A stretch of 64,000 bases of DNA from Amorphophallus konjac (GCA_022559845.1 CM040118.1:158182331-158246330), one strand, 5' to 3'. Counted from the stretch's first letter, positions 10,887 to 22,233 are shown. Notes: a model not told the origin generated them from the letters alone. Numbers and translations: made by a program.

Positions 10887-11774
10887 GTAGGGTCGCGCCG
10901 GGAGGTTGGGAGGATTTCTGAAACAAGGGTTTTGTAAGGTTTGAAGGGGTTTCTGAGGTGAGGACTTCGGAGAGCTTTTGGGGGGTTCTAATGGGGGTTT
11001 ATTCAAGGATTTATGGTGAACACTGGAGATGGCTCTGGAGAAAGTAATCCAGGGAGAAAATGGCCTTCCCTCAGGGACCTCACTGGGAGCCTGATCACAG
11101 ACTGATCCTCGTGAATTCCAGTTTGAGTCTATTCCTCCTAGTTTCACAATCGAGAAGCCAGGAGATAGACTGTCTCCGGCTCTCGATGTGGAGGTGAGGT
11201 TGGGAAGGACTACGGAAAAACATGCTCGTGTAGATGGGATACGCTTGCAGTAGCTATTGAATACATTGAACCTCGGATGCAGAGGAAGAAAGAAAAATGA
11301 AAGGGCGAGCTTCAGCCCTCTTTTATTAACTATTCATCCAAACAGCATACACGCATCTAGCTCAGATGAAAATCCAACTTAGAAAAAACATACATAGACT
11401 CTATCCCTGATAACGGGGCTACAATAGCATTCGATACTACTGGAGCGAGGATGCTCGAAAACAGACACAAAAGAAGAAAGGGATATTCAAATAAAAGACA
11501 TTGGGAAAGGGAAACTGTAGCCCCTCAGGGCATCTTGAAACCGATCCCACCTTGACTCTTTCTTCAAATCTCTGCAACTCTCTCTTCTCCTCAGCTTCCT
11601 TAGAGGGCTCTCGAGCTCCCTTTCCTTTCGGTGGCTACTGCTCCTTGTTCCCTCTATTGCCTCTTCCTTTTCTTCTATCTTCTGTTCTCTCTTTCTGTCC
11701 TCTCTCTGTTGTTGTTGTTGTTGTCTCCGTCTCGTTGTCTCCTCGTTCTTTCTTTCGAAGGGCAGCAGGTAGTC

Positions 11775-11780
11775 TTTATA
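11775..11780 (-). promoter_or_regulatory. TATA box of Tat LTR1
   Basis: On the minus strand the sequence reads CTCTATAAAGACTACC about 0.5 kb into the LTR, in a position typical for an LTR core promoter. It is conserved in the other LTR copies. Confidence 0.6.
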
Positions 11781-12294
11781 GAGGGATGGCCCTCAGCCTC
11801 TCGGCACAAGCTCCCCGGCGCGCCTGCAAGAAGCTTCTCGGCACGCCTCAACTTGTGTTGGTCTTGGCCCATTTCTTCATCATCCGGCGCCAAGTGAGGG
11901 TTCGCCCAAAGGGCCTTCCTCACCGGTTTAGTGGGCTTTCAGAGTAGATATCTGTTCCATTCGAGGCTTGCTCAACATCTCGCATTTACGACCAGCTGTG
12001 AGGCTATGTGAATCCCTTTCTACGAGCATCAGAACTGTCTGAAGATCCTCTTTAGCAGGCAGATGCTTGCCTGAAAGTTGTTCTAATTTTATCAGCCTGA
12101 CTATCTGAATGACAGTAGTGCTGGACAGCGGCCTAGCCAAAGATGGCTTTAGCCGGAAAGAGTGTTAGGGGTAGTGGATCTCTTCTATTCTGATTCTCAG
12201 AACTTCCAGGGATGGTACAGGAGCCGCACCTTTGATCGACCTTCAGAGCCCTGAGTCTGCTTCGGTCTCTTCTGGCATATTTTAGGTGTCAACA

Positions 12295-12302
12295 AATAGA
12301 GC
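12295..12302. other. LTR1/LTR2 junction, 8 bp AATAGAGC
   Basis: Eight bases separate the two LTRs. In element orientation they read GCTC (identical to the four bases between LTR1 and the PBS) followed by TATT. See the finding on the LTR array. Confidence 0.85.
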
Positions 12303-15300
12303 TGTGGGGATGGTATTTTATTAGGATATTTTGTTATTGATTTCTTTGGTCTATTAATTAGGTGTGACAGTCACTGACGTGACAGTTTGTGGTGCGCTCG
12401 ATCTGACTCAGTCAGTCAATTGTGATATTCGTGTCGGGACCCGGAGTCCGTCATACCATAAAGCCTATGCCGTTAATTACGTCCTTCCAAAGAAGGACAA
12501 CCCTTGATTAGTTGCCAAGAAAAAATGCCTCGGGGGCAAAATAAGATAAGACTATTACGCTATCTCCGCCAACGGGATGCGAAACATGCATAGAAAACCA
12601 TGCTACGCGGGACATGATAATAGTGTCATGGCGCAAATTCGGCAGCATATCCCCTTGTTTTGGACTATGCCAAAGGGGGAATATAGGTCATCCACCCACG
12701 GAATGCCGAGATGGAAGTCGAAAGGAGAGCCGGGCGTTGCCCGAGATCCAGAAGGATTTGAGTGTGATGGGACAGTGTCCATTACCACGGTGTTTGTTGA
12801 TGTTCCCCTTTAGAGACCACTGGAGGGCATGCAATGGCAAGACTCCCAGGGTCGGCAGGGTTGGAAGAAAAACCCGATGGTTAATGGCGTGGAATATCGG
12901 GGTAAGACCCCGTTAATATGGCTCCATTTAGACATGGATGAAGAACCATGAAACCCTCATGATATGATGGGGACTAGTATGATGGTCCATGGAGGCTAGG
13001 GTACCAAGTCTAGATTGGTTCCAGGCTCAGTAAAGTTGCTGAGAAGTTAGATGTTCGAGTGATGGCTGATATTAGAGTGAACCGACGCGACTGGGGTTTC
13101 AGCACAAAAGTGAACCGGCGCGGCTGAGAATGAAGGGGGTCGGCGCGACAAGCTCCCCGGCGCGCCCATCACCTGGCGTGAAATTGGCACCGTGAGGAGG
13201 CTGTGCCGGGAGTTGTGTGGCGCCGATAAAAGGGTGTTTCTGAGTTTTTAAGTATTATGAGGGGTTTATGAATTCAAAGGGGTCCTTTGTGTTCAATAGG
13301 GGTTTCATGCGTTTGTCCATGGTTGTATTTGAGTGGGATAGAGAGTGAGGGTAGGCTCATCCATAGAAATTCTAAGGAGACCATGTGACTATGATGGTTA
13401 TATTCCCCTCTAATGGTGGTGAGCAGAGGATCATGAGATGGTGTAGCTCAGATCTCTGCCACACAGCTGGGGTTAGATTCATAATCTCAATGAAAGCGTT
13501 GCACTACACGACAAAGTAAAGCTCGCGGACGAATTTTGGCAGCATCTCCCCTCATTTTGGACTATGCCAAAAGGGGAGTATAGGTCATCCACCCACGGAA
13601 TCCCGGGGTGGAAGCCAAAAAAAGAGGCGGACGTAGCCCTAGATCCAAAAAGGATCTCAATCTTATGGGAGGTTATCCACTTATTGTGGGATTTATTGAT
13701 ATCCCCTGTATAACCAATGGAGAACATACAGTGGTAGAACTCCATGACTTTATGCGGAGGAGGAATGTGGGGGGATTAACCCCGTTGATATAGCTCCCAT
13801 GGGTGTTGAGAGAAGGATAATATTTCTCCCTAGAAGGACAAGGTATTATGACCAAGGATGGCATGGCTCAGAAGGGTGTCGGCACGAAGCTATTGACATG
13901 GCCGGTTTTGGAACAAAGGGGGGATGGAGGCCTCGGCGCGACCAATAGCCCAAGAGGTCTCGGCGCGATGGGACGAGGGCAACCGGCGCGGGTAGCACTC
14001 GGCGCGAGACTCGCGCCGAGGGAGGGTCGCGCCGGGAGGTTGGGAGGATTTCTGAAACAAGGGTTTTAGTAAGGTTTGAAGGGGTTTCTGAGGTGAGGAC
14101 TTCGGAGGGTTTTTGGGGGGTTCTAATCAGGGTTTATTCAAGGATTTATGGTGAACATTGGAGATGGATCTGGAGAAAGTAATCCACAGAGAAAATGGCC
14201 TTCCTTCAGGGACCTCACTGGGAGCCTGATCACAGACTGATCCTCGTGAATTCCAGTTTGAGTCTATTCCTCCTAGTTTAACAATCGAAAAGCCAGGAGA
14301 TAGACTATCTTCGGCTCTCGATGTGGAGGTGAGGTTGGGAAGGACTACGACAAAACATGCTCGTGCAGATGGGATACGCTTGCAGTAGCTATTGAATACA
14401 TTGAACCTCGGATGCAGAGGAAGAAAGAAAAATGAAAGGGCGAGCTTCAGCCCTCTTTTATTAACTATTCATCCAAACAGCATACACGCATCTAGCTCGG
14501 ATGAAAATCCAACTGAGAAAAAACATACATAGACTCTATCCCTGATAACGGGGCTACATTAGCATTCGATACTACTGGAGCGAGGATACTCGAAAATAGA
14601 CACAAAAGAAGAAAGGATATTCAAATAAAGGACATGGGGAAAAGGAAACTGTAGCCCCTCAGGGCATCTTGAAACCGATCCCACCTTGACTCTTCCTTCG
14701 AATCTCTGCAGCTCTCTCTTCTCCTCAGCTTCCTTAGAGGGCTCTCGAGCTCCCTTTCCTTTCGGTGGCTACTGCTCCCTGTTCCCTCTATTGCCTCTTC
14801 CTTTTCACCTATCTTCTGTTCTCTCTTTCTGTCCTCTCTCTTCTGTTGTTGTTGTTGTTGTCTCCGTCTCGTTGTCTCCTCGTTCTTTCTTTCGAAGGGC
14901 AGCAGGTAGTCTTTATGGAGGGATGGCTCTCAGCCACTCGGCACGAGCTCCCCGGCGCGCCAGCAAGAAGCTTCTCGGCGCGCCTCAACTTGTGTTGGGC
15001 TTGGCCCATTTCTTCATCATCCGGCTCCAAGTGAGGGTTCGCCCAAAGGGCCTTCCTCACCGGTTTAGTGGGCTTTCAGAGTAGATATTTGTTCCATTCG
15101 AGGCTTGCTCAACATCTCGCATTTACGACCAGCTGTGAGGCTATGTGAATCCCTTTCTACGAGCATCAGAACTGTCTGAAGATCCTCTTTAGCAGGTAGA
15201 TGGTTGCCTGAATGTTGTTCTAATTTTATTAGCCTGACTATCTGAATGACAGCAGTGCTGGACAGCGGCCTAGCCAGAGATGGCTTTAGCCGGACAGAGT

Positions 15301-15431
15301 GTTAGGGGTAGTGGATCTCTTCTATTCTGATTCTCAGAACTTCCAGGGATGGTACAGGAGCCGCACCTTTGATCGACCTTCAGAGCCCTGAGTCTGCTTC
15401 GGTCTCTTCTGGCATATTCTAGGTGTCAACA
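12303..15431 (-). repeat. LTR2: tandem copy of the Tat LTR (3129 bp)
   Basis: This is collinear with LTR1 from end to end with scattered substitutions and small indels. It has the same terminal sequences, TATA box, internal duplication, GC-rich hairpin and CTT/GTT-rich tract. It contains no internal element sequence. It is bounded by AATAGAGC on both sides. Confidence 0.9.
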
Positions 15432-15439
15432 AATAGAGC
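15432..15439. other. LTR2/LTR3 junction, 8 bp AATAGAGC
   Basis: Identical to the LTR1/LTR2 junction. Confidence 0.85.
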
Positions 15440-15588
15440 TGTGGGGATGGGATTTTATTAGGATATTTTGTTATTGATTTCTTTGGTCTATTAATTAGGT
15501 GTGCCAGTCACTGACGTGACAGTTTGTTGTGCGCTCATCTGACTCGGTCAGTCGATTGTGATATTCGTGTTGGGACCCGGAGTCCGTC
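15440..15588 (-). repeat. LTR3, segment 1
   Basis: First 149 bp of the third tandem LTR (plus-strand order), up to the target duplication CCGTC of the solo LTR. The remaining pieces are at 18000-18022, 27766-30007 and 42512-43218. Together they total 3121 bp, matching LTR1 and LTR2. Confidence 0.9.
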
Positions 15589-17994
15589 TGATGTAACATA
15601 AAAATCCGAGGTCCTGTGATTGCCTCCTTTTCTCTCAAAATATTACCCATCATTTTTTTAATCTCTTTTCTTTTTTTGAAAATTCATCACCCTCCCTTTC
15701 TTTTTAAAGTTTCGATACTCACTTCTTTCTGTTTTCTTTTTTTTTTTTGTCTGGCACAAACTCCTTGTTTAACTATGGAATGGCCCACCAATAATTCTTG
15801 CCTTGCACATCTTGAAACTTGATCTCATCAGTTCGAACAACATATCCAGCATCCTCTTTTTACAATAGTGCTCGCCAAGCTTGGTCGCGGGAGAGCCTAG
15901 GCCATTGGCATGCTCGATGAGAGGAGCAGGATGCCGCTGGCAACGATCCGCTCTCCTTTGACGTGGCTGCAGGCGGCCGCGGGCATGCTCGTGATGCCGT
16001 CGTGCTTGGAGGGGTGCCGCCGTGCTCGGCTAGCTCGGAGGAGGGTCGTGGACGATGCTCGCCTCTGAGGGTGCAGTGCTAGCTCAGCTTGGAGAGGACG
16101 GTGCAACAGCAGCTAATCGGTTGTTCCTCGTACCTGGACGAAGCCGCAGGGGAGGGGTTGTTAAGAGCAAGCACTATGCTCGGACCCCATGCTGGAGCGG
16201 CCCACGTGCTCTGGGTGCAGTCGGGCGGCCCTCGTACTCGCCCGTCGGGAAACGCGAGGTGGAGCAGTGGCTACGTGTGTGCCTGCGTGGGCAGTCCTCC
16301 TCAAGCTCTTTGGCCTCCAAGGTAGCAGGGAGTGATGGCTTGTGGCGATAGGAAGGGAACCGGCAGGGGGGGTCTGCTCGGAGGGGAAGTTGGGAGTGGT
16401 CTGTGGGGGACGAGACGGTGGTGCGAAGGTGCAGGGGGCAGTTGCTCAGGGGTGGGATAACAAAGGGGTTACGGTGCCCCTGTTACAAACAGAGGACCGG
16501 CCGCAGGATTGGAGAGAGTAAGGGGGAGGGAGAAAGGGACTTGGGGGTGGGTTTACGTGAGTGGGGCTTGTGAGGAGACGCATGGGAGAGGGGGGGGTTG
16601 CCACGATGGTTGTGTAGCAGAGAAAGGGAGGGGGAGGTGAGAAGAAGGGGGTTTGGATGGCCGCAAGGGGAGAGAGGGGAGGGAGACGGGGGCACCGACG
16701 GTGCCCCTGTTCCAAACAGGGGGCCGCCTCGGGGTGGTTTGAGGCTGCGAGGGAGAGGGGGGAGAGAGGGCTAGTGAGAGAAAGAGAGTGAGAGACAAAG
16801 AAGGGGGGGTTGTTACCGCGACGTGTCCATGGCTGTATGGGGGGGGGAAGATGCGAAGGGATCCTCCTACTACCGAGCTGAGTGAGGGGTGGAGGAGGTG
16901 TGGGTGCCGTGTTCTCCGCGCTTGTGGCTACTGCTGCCTTGTCTGGAGAGGGAGGCCTTGCTCGTGCTTGAACGCGGGGTTGCATGGCCTGATGCCATGC
17001 TCGACCGGGCGCTGCTGTGCTCGAGAAGGGAGGCGGAGGCGCTCACCCACACTTGCTGAGGTGCTTCAGCCCTGAGTGTGCATACAGGGAAGGAGCAGAA
17101 ACTGCCCGCTGAGAGGGCTCCGTGCGACGGCAGTGAGTGGCTTGCTTGCTTGTGGTCCACGGTGTGACGTGCTCGTGGCATCGGAACGCAGGGGCAGTCG
17201 CAACGGCAATGTTGGCAAGGTTTCATGGCGATGGAGTGTTGGGTTCAACGACGGGGAGGGTGCATGAGCTGTGTACGGGAAGGAGATGCAGGTGGTGGGA
17301 AGGCAGAAATTGACAGACAGCTGGGTGGCTGCAGGGAGGGGTCGGTGGTGATTTTGGGACAATGGGCTGCTTGCGTGTGGTGATAGGGGTGGGGGTGTGC
17401 GCATGGCCGGTGAAGCAGGCTGGGATCGTAGCAGAGGATGGGAATGAAGGAGCGACCGGGAGCGTGGGCTTCTCATCCACGGGGAAGGGGGGGGGGTTAG
17501 CAGTGGGAGGTGTGAGGAGAAGGATGGAGGGGAGAACGGTGGTGGACGGTGGATAGGGAGGGGCATCTCACCCCGGGCTTCTCACCCACGGGGTGGGGCA
17601 TCGCACCCCATCTCCTTCTCAGAGAACACAAATAAGCGAGGCTTCACACCTTTCGAAAGATGGTTGGTTTCCAAAAATTCTAAACAACTTTTTTCTCCTT
17701 AAAAAGAGGTTACATATTTATAGACTCCACAAAGAAAATTAAAAGACACTCGTTAAACTTCAACTAACACCTAAGACTCATTATATCTCTAGTGAGAAGA
17801 CTAAAAGACACTTAATAAAGACTATCACATGATGTGGATATTTTATTTCTACTACAAAAGAAAACACACATCTAGGCCCACTAACATGGCCCATTAACAC
17901 AAAACTCTTAAAATAGCAAATATAGTTTGATAGTTGCCGGTGCCGCTTTGACGATCGACCGTTGCCGCTTGTCGATCCCGTGACGATTCCGTCA
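15589..17994 (-). mobile_element. Solo LTR, 2.4 kb, inserted in LTR3
   Basis: It starts TG and ends CA on the plus strand and is flanked by a perfect 5-bp duplication CCGTC (15584-15588 and 17995-17999). A TATAAATA box at 17715-17722 on the minus strand suggests minus orientation. There is no PBS, PPT or coding domain, so it is best read as a solo LTR left by recombination. The middle (16400-17600) is strongly strand-asymmetric, G-rich on the plus strand, and gives long Pro/Ser/His-rich frames that are composition artefacts. Two blocks with CGGTGCCCCTGTT (16469 and 16698 areas) are an internal duplication. The family is unrecognised. Confidence 0.75.
17715..17722 (-). promoter_or_regulatory. 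TATA box of the solo LTR
   Basis: The minus strand reads AGTCTATAAATATGTAAC; a C-rich probable leader follows. It supports minus orientation of the solo LTR. Confidence 0.5.
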
Positions 17995-17999
17995 CCGTC

Positions 18000-18022
18000 A
18001 TACCATAAAGCCTATGCCGTTA
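18000..18022 (-). repeat. LTR3, segment 2 (23 bp)
   Basis: This short piece of LTR3 lies between the solo LTR and the chromovirus and ends in CGTTA (18018-18022), the left target duplication of the chromovirus. Its sequence matches LTR2 at 12449-12471. Confidence 0.85.
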
Positions 18023-20381
18023 TGATGAGGGCATCTCACGACACTCCCTCTAACTCGGGTCGCCTACACACTCTTGATGTGGACTGACTATGATCTACAC
18101 TTGTTATCTTCATTTCCTTAGTTTCATTTTATGTATTTTCCTTTTATTGAGTCCTATCTTTTGTATTTCCCTTTATTGAGTCATGTGGTTCTAGTCCATT
18201 TCCCTTGTTATGCTTAACTGGGCCTTATTACCTTAGTTATGGGCCCATAGGATTGAGTCTAGGATATGCTCGGTCTTTTGTCTTATTGTCAGGGACATTT
18301 TGGTCATGTAAAGAATGGTTGCCTATATATAGGCCCATCTCTCCTCATGTACTCAACTTTTGATGAATATTGCAATAGCATTTGCCACCTCCATCTCATT
18401 ATCTCTCTCTCTCTTTCTTCAAGAAGGGGGCGAACCCCTCTCTCTCTCCTCCCCCTTCCAACCACTTCCAACCCCCACCTACCTCCACTAACTCCCCACA
18501 ACTTCCCATAACCCCTCTTTACTCCACATCTAGTCCCAATAACCCTCCACCAATCTAAACCCTACTTCCCAACCACCACCTACCCTCTCCACTTCCCTAA
18601 GCACCTCCCCAGCTCCCCAAGGCTGAAGGCCCTCCTCCCTAGGCCCATTTTGAACTTCCCTCCCATCTCCCTTCCCCCAAACCACCCTAGGTCGAACTCC
18701 ATCTCCCTCCCAACAGCCAAGTTCGCCCCCCACCTCCTCTCCTACTCACCTTCTCTCTTGTGCCCCCCATCTTCCCACCACCACCTCTTGCAGCTCCAGC
18801 CCTCCCTCCAGCCCATTTTCACCCTCCCCACCTTCTTCTCCCTAGCCTTCACAACCCCTAACACCCCACAGCTACCTCCCATAGCCATTAGACACACCTC
18901 CCACCTCTTACTCTCTTGGCCATCCCCTTCCCCACACCCTCATCTTCTTCTCATTCTGTCCCTGTTTCAGGCAGCAGGGTTGCAGTGACTTGCAGAGGCA
19001 ACCAAGACTGGCTCTCAAAGATTCAGGTGGCAAGGCCTATATTTCTGGAATTGTCTGCGAGTTATCTTTCCAACGGTGGTGGTCTCGCCGGCTTCCGAGG
19101 TCGGAGCTGTTCGTAGGAGCAGATCTCGTCCGACTGCATTTGCTGTCCTTGTCTGAAGACCTGAAGCTGAAAGCAGAAGCCACCACGGTCCGTCCGGGAA
19201 TGATCTGAGCACCTTTTTCAGAGGGCAGGAACTACGTCCAGTTAGCTTTCATCTCCAAGAAGAAGGACCTCAATCGGCTACCGGAGCTATCAAATCTGAT
19301 TTTCTTCGCCGGAGTGTGCAGACTGCTCTCTGTGGTTCCAGGTTCGACCAGTCCCCACTTCTCCGGTTACCACTCTCTTCCCCGACCTCGGATTGTGGCC
19401 CCGTCAGTTTCTGCTCGAAGCTACCCTGACCACGATTGCGTCACCACCAGTTTCATTCCAATTGGAGTTCGGGAGCGTCCGCAGTGCTTTCTGCAATTTG
19501 CTGCACCAGTCCTGCACCAGTCAGAGGCAGAACGTTGCTGTCCTGCTCCAGTCGCCGGTCTGGTCAGCCCCGAGCTTCAGAGCTTCCCCAAAAATTTAGA
19601 CATAATCATCTGTCAGTTGGAAAACTTTTGGCACCAGTTTCGTCAAGTTTGGAGTTCCGTGGAGTCCGTGGCAGCGTCATCATCGACACCCTATCCAACG
19701 AACCTGAAGGTTGGCAGAACCAGTGGAGTTCGAAAAGTCGGGTTTCCTTTGCATAATTCTCCACCCCGCTTGGCCGGATGAAGGCCCCTCCCTGCGTGGA
19801 GGTAGTTTTGGATGTAATAAGCTTAATCCCCACCCCAAGATCACCCCTCCTATGAGAGGCGTAGTGCTGTACTCCTTTCACTTTCAGGTCAAGCGACACC
19901 GCCGCGGCGATCGGGTGTATACCCTCGCCTCCCGGCGCGCCCTCGTCTCTGAGCGGGATCGTTGTTTACACACCAATCAGGTGAGCATCTGATACCATCC
20001 TTGATTGCCGCATTTCTGCAAATTTAGTATTGCTTTGTATGCCCGTCGGACGGTGAGAAGAGAGCCTGATCTTGTAAGCTACTTTGGGTGTGACCACCGC
20101 GGACCGGGAGTGAGTGCCACCCAAACCCCGCCCTGCGGGCCAGCCACCCACGAAGTTGGGTAACCCAGATCCTTAGGGGTCAGCCAAAGCCCACTAAGTC
20201 ACTTAGAGTCATTGGGACTCACCTCGGACCCTCGCCATCATCCCCCGGCCCCTCCGGGTGATCGCGTGTGCCGTGAGAGTAAGCCGCTATTGTGAGAATC
20301 ATTGGAGTGCTTGTATGCTTGCGGGTCTAGGTCCTAGGATCTTCAATTCATACTTAGTCAACCTTGGGTTGTGCCACATCA
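18023..20381 (+). repeat. Chromovirus 5' LTR (2359 bp)
   Basis: TGATGAGGGC...GCCACATCA. A 14-bp palindrome GCCTATATATAGGC at 18321-18334 contains the TATA box. A CT-rich microsatellite and a long C-rich, G-poor stretch (about 18420-18970) follow. No real ORF: the Pro/Ser/Leu-rich frames here reflect composition. Confidence 0.95.
18321..18334 (+). promoter_or_regulatory. Palindromic TATA box of chromovirus 5' LTR
   Basis: GCCTATATATAGGC is a perfect 14-bp palindrome about 300 bp into the LTR. It is conserved at 25687-25700 in the 3' LTR. A palindromic TATA box could in principle work in both directions. Confidence 0.6.
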
Positions 20382-20383
20382 AG

Positions 20384-20395
20384 TGGTATCAGAGC
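20384..20395 (+). other. Chromovirus primer-binding site (initiator tRNA-Met)
   Basis: TGGTATCAGAGC, two bases after the 5' LTR, is complementary to the 3' end of plant initiator tRNA-Met, which primes minus-strand cDNA synthesis. Confidence 0.93.
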
Positions 20396-20489
20396 AGTCA
20401 TAGGCTTGTCCTTACAAGTCTAGTCTTGGGTCACACTAAGTCTTTCATAGGTGCATCCGCACACCCTTGCATAGCCCACCCAACTTTGC

Positions 20490-21836
20490 ATGACCACTCG
20501 TAGTGGAACTCATTATCAAGCCAATCCATCCTCTTCCAATAACACTATGAATCCCAATCCCCAAGGGAATCCCGCTCACAACGAGCACGAGCTTCCCGAC
20601 CACATGAGGTTTCTTGTGGAAGGCATGACTAACATTATGGGACGGCTTGATGATATAACGGCCCGGCTTGAACAAATTGAGAAAAATAGGCCTGCCCCAA
20701 GGGTAGGAGATAGGAGGGAACCACCTCCACATGTGGAGCCAGCCATAGGAGAGCTCAACCTTGACCACCCTCCCGAACCGGAAAGGGACCCACCTCCTAG
20801 AAGGAATGAGAGACTCCCCCGGGACAACCCGGATGAACAACTAATGAGACTTGTGAAAGTCGATGCACCCACCTTTGATGGGTCTCATCATCCGAGCATC
20901 TACTTAGATTGGGAGGCATCCATGGACCAATATTTTGATTGGTACCCAATGACCGAGGATAGGAGAGTCCGGCTTGCAAAGATGCAATTAACCAAACTAG
21001 CCAAGACTCATTGGATGAATGTTGAGGCATTAAGGATAGTTAGGAGGGAAGCTCCCATCACCACATTGGGGGCCATGAAATACCAACTCAAACTCAAATA
21101 TGTCCCACCCTCCTACCATCAAAATCTCCTAGATGAGTGGCAAGCCTTGACCCAAGAGGGAAAGACCGTTATGGAGTACATTGAGAAGTTTGACTACTAC
21201 CTTCTCAAGTGTGGAGTCCAAGAGGACCCCGCCGTCACACTCTCCCGCTTTAGGAATGGACTTCAATTCCATATAAAAAAGGAATTATTCATGCGTCAAG
21301 TAGACACTTTAGAGCAAGCCTACCAAGTAGCTCGGGATGCCGAGAAATTCTCTCGGTATACACGAATGGTTCCCCCTCGGGGGATGGACCCCAAAGCCAT
21401 GGCACCTCGGGCCAACCCTCCACCTCCCCAAAGAGGTCTCCTTCCCACACCCATGGGAGCTCCTCCCACCCGGGTCACCCCTCCTAGTGGCACTCTACCA
21501 CCCCGCCCCACAAGTGGGCCCCTAAACACAACTCCCAATAGGCCCAATCCGACACCCACTCCCCCTCACACTAAGATGACCCCAAACCATCAAAGTGGGC
21601 AGCAATGCTTTAGGTGCTATGGGTATGGACACTTTGCCAATCAATGTCCCACCAAGGGAGCATCTAACTTGCTCATAGAGGAGTCCAACCCCCAACCCCA
21701 AGCTGAATTTGAAGGGGAAGTTGAGATATATGAACCCTCTCTTGAATGGGAGGAGGAGTATGAGAACCACTACATAGAGACCAACCAACCAAGAACAACT
21801 CCCTCCATCCACCGACTCCCACCTCGGAGTGGTTAG
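20490..21836 (+). CDS. Chromovirus gag
   Basis: A 448-codon ORF starts with ATG (MTTRSGTHYQ), about 95 bases after the PBS. It encodes the particle protein. The retrotransposon gag domain lies at about residues 125-285 (VDAPTFDGSHHPSIYLDWEASMD-like start, then WQALTQEGKTVMEYIEKF). A Pro-rich linker follows at about 290-365, and a CCHC zinc knuckle, CFRCYGYGHFANQCP, at about 372. This ORF is intact. It ends at TAG 21834-21836, and the protease begins in the +1 frame overlapping the end by a few bases. Gag could still be produced if the LTR is active. Confidence 0.9.
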   Translation: MTTRSGTHYQANPSSSNNTMNPNPQGNPAHNEHELPDHMRFLVEGMTNIMGRLDDITARLEQIEKNRPAPRVGDRREPPPHVEPAIGELNLDHPPEPERDPPPRRNERLPRDNPDEQLMRLVKVDAPTFDGSHHPSIYLDWEASMDQYFDWYPMTEDRRVRLAKMQLTKLAKTHWMNVEALRIVRREAPITTLGAMKYQLKLKYVPPSYHQNLLDEWQALTQEGKTVMEYIEKFDYYLLKCGVQEDPAVTLSRFRNGLQFHIKKELFMRQVDTLEQAYQVARDAEKFSRYTRMVPPRGMDPKAMAPRANPPPPQRGLLPTPMGAPPTRVTPPSGTLPPRPTSGPLNTTPNRPNPTPTPPHTKMTPNHQSGQQCFRCYGYGHFANQCPTKGASNLLIEESNPQPQAEFEGEVEIYEPSLEWEEEYENHYIETNQPRTTPSIHRLPPRSG

Positions 21837-22233
21837 GTGCACCCTCACTCAAACCCAAGAGCATGATTGGAAAAGAAACACCATATTCCATACCTACATC
21901 CGGATAGGGAGCCATGTTAGAAAGGTCATCTTGGACAATGGAAGTAGTGTGAATGTGGTGTCACCCGACACCGTCAAACTTTTGGGCCTTACCACCTCCC
22001 TACATCCACACCCATATCGGGTAGCATGGATTGATGCCACCTCCATACCCGTTAGTGCTCGTTGCCTTGTCCCCATTACATTCCAATCCTATCAAGACCA
22101 AGTATGGTGTGACATCCTACCAATGGAAGTTGGGAGTATACTCCTAGGGCGGCCTTGGATCTATGATGTAGATGCCACCTTCCTTGGAAGGACAAACACT
22201 TGCATCTTCACTCATGAGGGAAAGAAAATCTAA
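21829..22233 (+). pseudogene. Chromovirus aspartic protease
   Basis: This is a 134-codon segment in the +1 frame relative to gag. The retropepsin active site reads LDNGSSVNVVSP (Asp-Asn-Gly-Ser, a variant common in plant chromoviruses), and ILLGRPWIYDVDA is the second conserved motif. No ATG starts it, so it would need frameshifting from gag; alternatively an indel separated an originally continuous frame. It ends in TAA at 22231-22233, in frame with pol, plausibly a former CAA. Confidence 0.85.

Larger units (their letters stand above)
1..12294 (-). mobile_element. Ty3/gypsy Tat-lineage LTR retrotransposon, 3' part cut by window edge
   Basis: On the minus strand the order is 5' LTR (9171-12294), PBS (about 9149-9166), upstream ORF, gag, protease, RT, RNase H, second RNase H, integrase, then the left edge of the window. 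Tat membership rests on the RT motif GLKNAGATYQRAM, the second (archaeal-type) RNase H after the usual one, and the extra ORF before gag. Pol segments from 5852 down to 605 all lie in one frame, separated by single stop codons; gag lies in another frame. The 3' LTR is outside the window. The copy is decayed and not coding-competent. Confidence 0.9.
9171..12294 (-). repeat. LTR1: 5' LTR of the Tat element (3124 bp)
   Basis: In the minus orientation the LTR starts TGTTGACACC (12294) and ends CCCCACA (9171). A TATAAA box is at 11775-11780. The LTR contains CGGCGCG-rich clusters near 9940-10095, 10797-10915 and 11800-11890, and a ~0.9 kb internal duplication (about 9400-10390 against 10390-11000). 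It is adjacent to the PBS, so this is the functional 5' LTR. Short plus- and minus-strand open frames inside it carry no recognisable protein and differ between the copies. Confidence 0.88.

Noticed and set aside
9380..15084. Small ORFs in the Tat LTRs, such as those reading STHGMPGWK, repeated in every copy
   Set aside because: They follow a duplicated LTR block, occur in both strands, and vary in length between copies; read as non-coding.
16055..17566. Pro/Ser/His-rich ORFs up to 179 codons in the solo LTR
   Set aside because: Low-complexity translation of a G-rich/C-rich strand, no domain, overlapping frames.
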